Source: Coemansia sp. RSA 1804 (lineage: Eukaryota; Kickxellomycota; Kickxellomycetes; Kickxellales; Kickxellaceae). Taken from it: a DNA stretch of 24,050 bases. A model generated the notes under the pieces. That model did not search any database and was not told the origin of the DNA. It saw only the letters and a program-made list of their open reading frames with translations. The DNA is taken from assembly GCA_027578815.1 (NCBI GenBank), contig JANBTH010000243.1, forward strand, positions 1-24,050, read 5' to 3'. Of the stretch, positions 19,201-24,050 are shown piece after piece; the stretch's first letter is position 1; each line of letters starts with the position of its first letter. The position numbers and the translations under genes were made by a program.

Positions 19201-22200
19201 GCAGCTGGCATGCGATAACGTTTGTATCCAAAACATACACATGACATTATGTTTGGGGAATCACAGGACGAACTTTTTTTACAAGTTACATTGTTGTCTG
19301 CCATTATGGTGCTGTGAGCTGTTTAGTTTTTTATATGAGGTTACATTCCACGTCTGAGTGAGCAGCACTCTAGCAAGCGCAAGCATTGACATCTCTACCA
19401 CATTCTTCTTCTATGCTAGCCATTGTGTTGGATATGCGCACTTTTACACATTTCACCTGATTTTTGAAGGTGATTGTTGTCTGCTTTTTTATTTTTCTGT
19501 TGTACCCGCTGTTTTCTTCCTTTCACTCTTTCTCAGAGTAACATCCCGAGGTGTGCATGTTTATTTCTTTGAGAAAATACACATTCATTCTCGTTATTGT
19601 TTCATTGTGCCTTCTCAAGTCACCACATTGCACATGTCCGCTTTTTTTTAGAAAAATCTGCACTGGCATTATTCATACCTTTTGAATGGAAATTGCCACG
19701 TCCGCTAAACAATGGTCGTGGACATTATATATTATATATGCTATATTCTATGATGTGTTTTTTACGTCTCCGTGCTTTGTTTTATTTGAATGTGGCATGT
19801 TTATTTGTCTGTACGCTTACCTGCTTGCAGGGTAATATCTGCGCTAGATATGCGCCAATCTTGCATGCCTAGTGCATAATCTTTTTCAAAAAATGTTTGT
19901 GCGCCAAGAGAGTAAAATGAACCCTTGTTTTCTTTTTTTCTCTTTCTCCACATATACGCTGATACAGGCAGTATGCGTATGTGGATCACTACTAATTATA
20001 AAGTCGTGGCATATCCCGCTGGAAACAAAACATGAAGCTAATTTTTCTGGGTCTGCCTTTGCCAACTGTAGCGTGTTCCAATTGATGAAAACACGGCTTC
20101 AATGATCAAGATTGTGATTCCTGCGCTGCTCAACATCTGGGATGACGAGGATGACAAGCTTGTGGTTATTCAGATTTGCATCGAGTTACGCTCGATCATG
20201 AGGGATGTTGGCCCTGCAGCGACTATTGACTGTAAGTGTATTATATAAAGACATTTTCTTATCTCTGGGAAGTGCTTGGTGACGGATATTCTCTTCTCTG
20301 GATATTTTTCTTACGCCAGAGAACAATCAAGATGTGTTTATTCTGTTTTTTTGAATGGGCATTTGCACACGAATCACAGGCTTCATTTAACATCTGGCTT
20401 CTCTGCCAGAGTGCAATGTGAGCCATGTGCAGACAGTGAATAGGGAACGCATAAAGGGGGGAGGGAGAAGAGGGGTGCTCAAAAGAAGGAGGCAATGTGA
20501 TAATCCATGCATTTGGTTGTACCAGAGAATTGCAGATGTGCGCTAAGGCAATGTCGGTGCTTTGTTGCGCTACCGCTTTTTGTTTGCTCTCATGGCCACA
20601 GTGCGTGCTTTGTCACTTTAGTGGCTGTTTTGCCACGCTTTTCGGGATTTTTTTCCCATCTGGTAAAAACATATGCTATATCGTATTCTATGTTGTGCCA
20701 AATATATGGTTGATGATTGTCATCCTTTTACACATTGTTTTTTACAGTATTTCCTTTCGGCCATTTTTCGTTCATTGTCCGTACAAATGCATCGGAATCC
20801 AAAGCGATGTATTCAGGCTTTTTCTTGTATATTTCCATCACAGTTAGATGCATTTGCTTTCTTCTTTGTTTATATGTGCTTGACATAGAAGGGCGTATCC
20901 AAAAGAGTCGGATGCAACTCTGACAAAAGTATATTTGTTCATCCGCATTGCAGTACGCCTATTCGCTATTTCATATCAGTTGTTTTGTTTGTTTGTTTAC
21001 TTGAAAAATTGCTTGCACCTTGTTCCGGTAAGCAATGCCATTGAGGATTCAACTAAAGCCCAGTGCGCCATTGTTTTTTCTCTATTTTTATTGATGCTTT
21101 GCGGTGTTGATGTAATTGCTGCAATAGATGCAGAGGATATCTCCAAGCACTTGCTAGAAATCTTTGAAAAGAAGGCGCTGTGCCAAACAGCTGACTTGGA
21201 GGATGAGGACGACAGGACTGGCGAGGAAGATGAAGACGAGCTTGCTGAACATGACTCTCTACTTATCGGCGCGGCCGCCGACTGTGTGGCCGAGTTTGCT
21301 GAGGTTTTTGCGGATGCGTTTGAGCCTATCATGGACACATTCTTGCCTCACATTGCTGGATATGCGGTAAGTGCTTGAAATGAATCAGAAGACTATTGGA
21401 TTTTAAAGATGCATTACCTGTGGAAATTAATTCTGCAAAGCAAAATACGCAATTTGTCTATCTTTGCTGTAGAAGCCTACGTTTGCCACGAGCGAGCGCG
21501 CAATGTCTGTTGGTTGCCTGGCCGAGATATCTAAAAACATGGGTCCAGCAATAACCAAATATGCGAAGGTAAGTTCTGGTTTTTTGTCTCAGTCTACCAC
21601 ACATTGATGTCAAAGCATCGGTGGTATCCCTTTTGCTTTTGCTTTAGTTTTCCTGTCTGTATTTGCTATCGCCATTGCTAAGGGATTCATCCAGAATATT
21701 GGTCTGCTCTAAACAGAGGAATCAGTCACATCCTTTTTCAGCCGGTAGCATCAAGACGGGTGACTGAAAAGCGGATATTAAGTGCTAATGCATTTCCTAT
21801 GGGTATCCTGTTGCTCCCTTTCCATGTGTGATCCCGCTGCAAAAGAGAAAGCGTCCAAATGTCATCATTTCCCTCGTCATCCGGATGTTTTTTCTTTCTT
21901 CGCTCCTAACGAGTGGATGTCGGGTGGTGAGGAAAGTGACATCGTGCGGTTATGAGGCTGCATTGTAGTTGCTGCTAATCGGACATTGAGTAACAATATC
22001 TTGTGCATGTCGGAGTCGCCGTCTTTTTTTATTCTGGCACGGAATAAACATAACGGCCCAAGATGGGAGATGGAAGATGCTTAGAAGCCATATGTACATG
22101 TCAAATTCCTTTGCTCTCACATGTAACAAAAAGATGCCAATAACAACCACGCGTTGTTTGTGTGGATGGTTTCTATTTGTTTATCCTTCCCTGCTTTTCT

Positions 22201-23881
22201 GGCCATGTCACTGGGGGAGAGGTGTGAGCGGAGAGTGGAGAACAGTCTTGCTTAGTCTCTGCGAGCAGCCGGACCTTTTTCAGACATGCACACACTGCAT
22301 TGTTTTTGCAGACTAAAAGGCAAAGTGTTTGCTGCTTTGTATGAGTTTTTGGATGCGTGTGTGTGTGAATGGTGCGAATCCCTTGTTTGCTTTCCCTTCT
22401 TTTCTGGGCGTCTTGTTTTGCCGCAAGACATGTGAGAAGTTCAGCCAGCATAGCTGGAAGACTGCTGACATACACATACGCGTTGTTGATGGTTGCTGGG
22501 CGATATTGTTGGGTTCTTCTCGCTATGCATTTCTTTGGACACGCATTGCACCTGCATGCTGCATGTGTCGGCAGGAGGGAAAAAAGAAGAGAATGGAGGT
22601 GGGGAAGAGCTGCATTCTGCTTATTCAATGGTTTGCTTCGGCAATGTCACCACTCGCCATCATTTGCGTGTTGTGCTTGTGTTGATGTTTCTGTGTGATG
22701 TAAAGCGGGGCGACTTGCATAACCTGGCGGAATGTATGCAGAGTGGGGAGGCAAGCAGGCAAACACACAAGTAATGCGTTTGATAATTTTAGATTGTGGT
22801 GTACAAGTGGGCAGGCAGGCTGGCTGGCTGGGTATGCGCCATTACAAAGACAAAGGAGCTAACTGGGCCCAATTAACATGTGTGGATTGTGCAAGATGTA
22901 GACGCTGTTCCAGATATTCATGACTGGACTGGGCGACCAGGACCTGGAGGTGCGCAGCAACAGCGCTTACGGCGTTGGAGCACTGATAGAGTCGGCGACG
23001 ATCGATGCGTCGCCGTACTTTGGTGATGTGTTGAAGGCGGTATATCCGCTGATCAAGATTGCTGACAACACTAACAACGCCCGTGACAACGCAGCGGGAT
23101 GCGTGGCTAGACTCATTCTCGAAAACGCAGACGCGGTGCCGCTTGCAGACGTGATTCCCGTGTGGATCTCGGCGCTGCCCATCAGCAAGGATCATCTGGA
23201 GGACATTCCGGTGTACGACGCAGTGTGCCATCTGCTTGAGACCAGACGCAAAGATGTAAGTTGAACACAGAAAAAAAGGGGGAAATTCGGAAAAAGAGAG
23301 CTTGTTGGCATGTGTGACTATGAGGGGAAGATCAACTGGATATTTAGGTGATCCTAGCTCTCCATTTTTGCATACTTTCTTATTATCCAAAAGGGGTTGT
23401 GAATCCCTGGATCGCCATTTCCCTTTTTTGCTTTTGTGATAGACGGATGTGCATGTTAATATTCGGTGCATTATCTGGATCCCAGTATCCCCAGATGGCT
23501 GATTCTGTTGGACGAGGATTTTGAGTTATTTGCAACAAAAACAGGCGCGATGCTGTTGACTTGGCCCTTTTTTTCTACTGGAGGGAGACTTTCTGTTCGG
23601 CTCTGCAACATGGGCAAATCACTAATGTTCTGCCGCATCCATGGGGAGGGGCTTTCTGTTCTGTTTATTGGTTTCACTTGCTAACTTTATGTGCACATAT
23701 TTACTATAATGCGACATTTGCCGACCCTGTCTGTTTGTCTGTCTGTCTGCTTGGCATTGTGTATGACAACATGTAGATCGAGGCGTTTATTCCTGTGCTG
23801 AAGCCTGTTTTGGAACAGGCGCTGGCAGATCCGGCGTCGCTTATTAGCAGCGAAAGCAGACAGTATCTGTCCACGCTTTAA
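13263..23881 (+). CDS. KAP123: KAP123/importin-4 family karyopherin beta, nine exons
   Basis: Nuclear import receptor (importin-beta superfamily) that carries ribosomal proteins and histones through nuclear pores under RanGTP control. Exons: 13263-14122, 14970-15081, 16384-16521, 17936-18988, 20072-20231, 21128-21366, 21473-21568, 22902-23255 and 23777-23881 (TAA). Joined, they give 3117 coding bases and 1038 residues in one uninterrupted frame, close to the family length. All eight donors are GTAAGT; five acceptors end TGTAG. The product is HEAT repeats throughout: importin-N region at 1-110, EEDPEDIDEESPSR-type segment ending exon 2, the DGDERVRRASCMALGCIADEL repeat in exon 4 and DLEVRSNSAYGVGALIES in exon 8. 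Acidic loops lie near residues 630-640 and 797-816. The ATG has A at -3 and G at +4. Introns total 7502 bases, 71% of the gene, whereas the neighbours are intronless or nearly so. Confidence 0.95.
14123..14969 (+). other. KAP123 intron 1 (847 bp, phase 2)
   Basis: Donor GTAAGT and acceptor ACGTAG; joining the exons makes a TA|C tyrosine codon. No ORF of interest is present. The clearest internal structure is a hairpin at 14399-14437. If the intron is retained, translation stops immediately, because the junction reads TA|G. Confidence 0.85.
15082..16383 (+). other. KAP123 intron 2 (1302 bp, phase 0)
   Basis: Donor GTAAGT and acceptor GTTAG. The T-rich strand keeps several meaningless frames open (for example 15461-15913). 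It contains an AATAAA at 15728-15733 and a run of eight G at 16363-16370 just before the acceptor, with CTGAT at 16349-16353 as a possible branch site. No nested gene is recognised. Confidence 0.85.
16522..17935 (+). other. KAP123 intron 3 (1414 bp, phase 0)
   Basis: Donor GTAAGT and acceptor TGTAG. This is the longest intron. It holds three AATAAA hexamers (16751, 17159, 17881) in the sense direction. No nested coding or RNA gene is recognised on either strand. Confidence 0.85.
18989..20071 (+). other. KAP123 intron 4 (1083 bp, phase 0)
   Basis: Donor GTAAGT and acceptor TGTAG, with GCTAAT at about 20037-20042 as a possible branch site. It is strongly T-rich and has a short TA-rich patch near 19724-19746. 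The open frames inside have no recognisable features. Confidence 0.85.
20232..21127 (+). other. KAP123 intron 5 (896 bp, phase 1)
   Basis: Donor GTAAGT and acceptor CAATAG. The acceptor is fixed by reading frame: T from exon 5 plus AT from exon 6 makes a tyrosine codon, while the next AG (21132-21133) would create a TAG stop. T-rich; nothing else recognised. Confidence 0.85.
21367..21472 (+). other. KAP123 intron 6 (106 bp, phase 0)
   Basis: Donor GTAAGT and acceptor TGTAG. This is the only intron of the gene in the size range typical of compact fungal introns. Confidence 0.85.
21569..22901 (+). other. KAP123 intron 7 (1333 bp, phase 0)
   Basis: Donor GTAAGT and acceptor TGTAG. It contains a perfect 8-base inverted repeat (21722-21729 and 21760-21767), an AATAAA at 22043-22048, a purine-rich patch near 22577-22608 and a GGCA/GGCT tetranucleotide repeat at 22810-22829. 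Overlapping open frames on both strands (22173-22685) resemble no known protein. Confidence 0.85.
22810..22829. repeat. Compound tetranucleotide repeat (GGCA)2(GGCT)3
   Basis: Five tandem four-base units in KAP123 intron 7, about 70 bases before the acceptor. Confidence 0.8.
23256..23776 (+). other. KAP123 intron 8 (521 bp, phase 0)
   Basis: Donor GTAAGT and acceptor TGTAG. It carries a CTGT-type tetranucleotide repeat at 23727-23750, ending 26 bases before the acceptor. No nested gene is seen. Confidence 0.85.
23727..23750. repeat. CTGT-type tetranucleotide repeat, six units, two imperfect
   Basis: Units CTGT, CTGT, TTGT, CTGT, CTGT and CTGC in KAP123 intron 8, close to the acceptor. Confidence 0.8.
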
Positions 23882-24050
23882 CGGGAGGCGGACCATCACT
23901 TTTGTTTGCAATGCAAGACGTGCTGGATGATGGTGGTTTTCAGCTTATTTTTAGTATTTTGGACATTTGGGGGGTGTGGCAGAGTTATTCTTCATTGTCT
24001 GTCATTTTAAACGTGGAATTATAATATATTCTAGTCCAGCAACGGTACAT
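23882..24050. other. KAP123 3' flank
   Basis: The 169 bases after the KAP123 stop contain no canonical AATAAA. An AT-rich stretch around 24016-24030 (ATTATAATATATTC) could act in 3'-end formation. Nothing else is visible before the window ends. Confidence 0.4.

Noticed and set aside
22173..22685. Overlapping frames on both strands in KAP123 intron 7 (151 codons minus, 118 codons plus)
   Set aside because: Neither has recognisable motifs, a plausible promoter or a terminator; Cys/His/Thr-rich composition follows from GTGT/CACA-rich DNA.

Overview
The window is eukaryotic nuclear DNA, most likely from an early-diverging fungus. Supporting features are GT-AG introns with GTAAGT or GTATGT donors, TATA boxes and AATAAA signals, gene-dense packing, and fungal-type versions of TOM70, SLY1, KAP123 and an ADH6-like dehydrogenase. 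A Kickxellomycotina or other Zoopagomycota/Mucoromycota source is my guess from gene style only; no species can be named from the sequence. Coding regions have moderate GC. Intergenic DNA and introns are clearly richer in A+T, and introns are T-rich on the coding strand.

Layout. 1-2415 (+): 3' part of an NRDE2-family gene, whose 5' end lies outside the window. 3153-4223 (+): zinc-dependent, ADH6/cinnamyl-alcohol-type dehydrogenase with a clear TATA box and AATAAA. 4224-6080: AT-rich intergenic DNA with the promoter of the next gene. 6081-8099 (+): ABCG half-transporter. 8189-10411 (-): SLY1, a Sec1/Munc18 protein, convergent with the transporter. Its true start is a 28-nt first exon joined across a 144-bp intron. 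10773-12587 (-): TOM70. 12588-13262: divergent promoter region. 13263-23881 (+): KAP123/importin-4, reconstructed here as nine exons encoding 1038 residues, with about 7.5 kb of intron.

Functionally, SLY1 (ER-Golgi SNARE assembly), TOM70 (mitochondrial import receptor) and KAP123 (nuclear import of ribosomal proteins and histones) form a run of protein-trafficking housekeeping genes. The dehydrogenase and the ABCG transporter carry the same TATAAAAG octamer about 140 bp before their start codons and look like regulated genes for redox or detoxification chemistry and export. I found no transposon, CRISPR, rRNA or intact tRNA gene, and no multi-gene system that looks new. The most distinctive features are the intron-dominated KAP123 gene, the hidden first exon of SLY1, and a possible tRNA-Ser-like relic in the AT-rich intergenic region.
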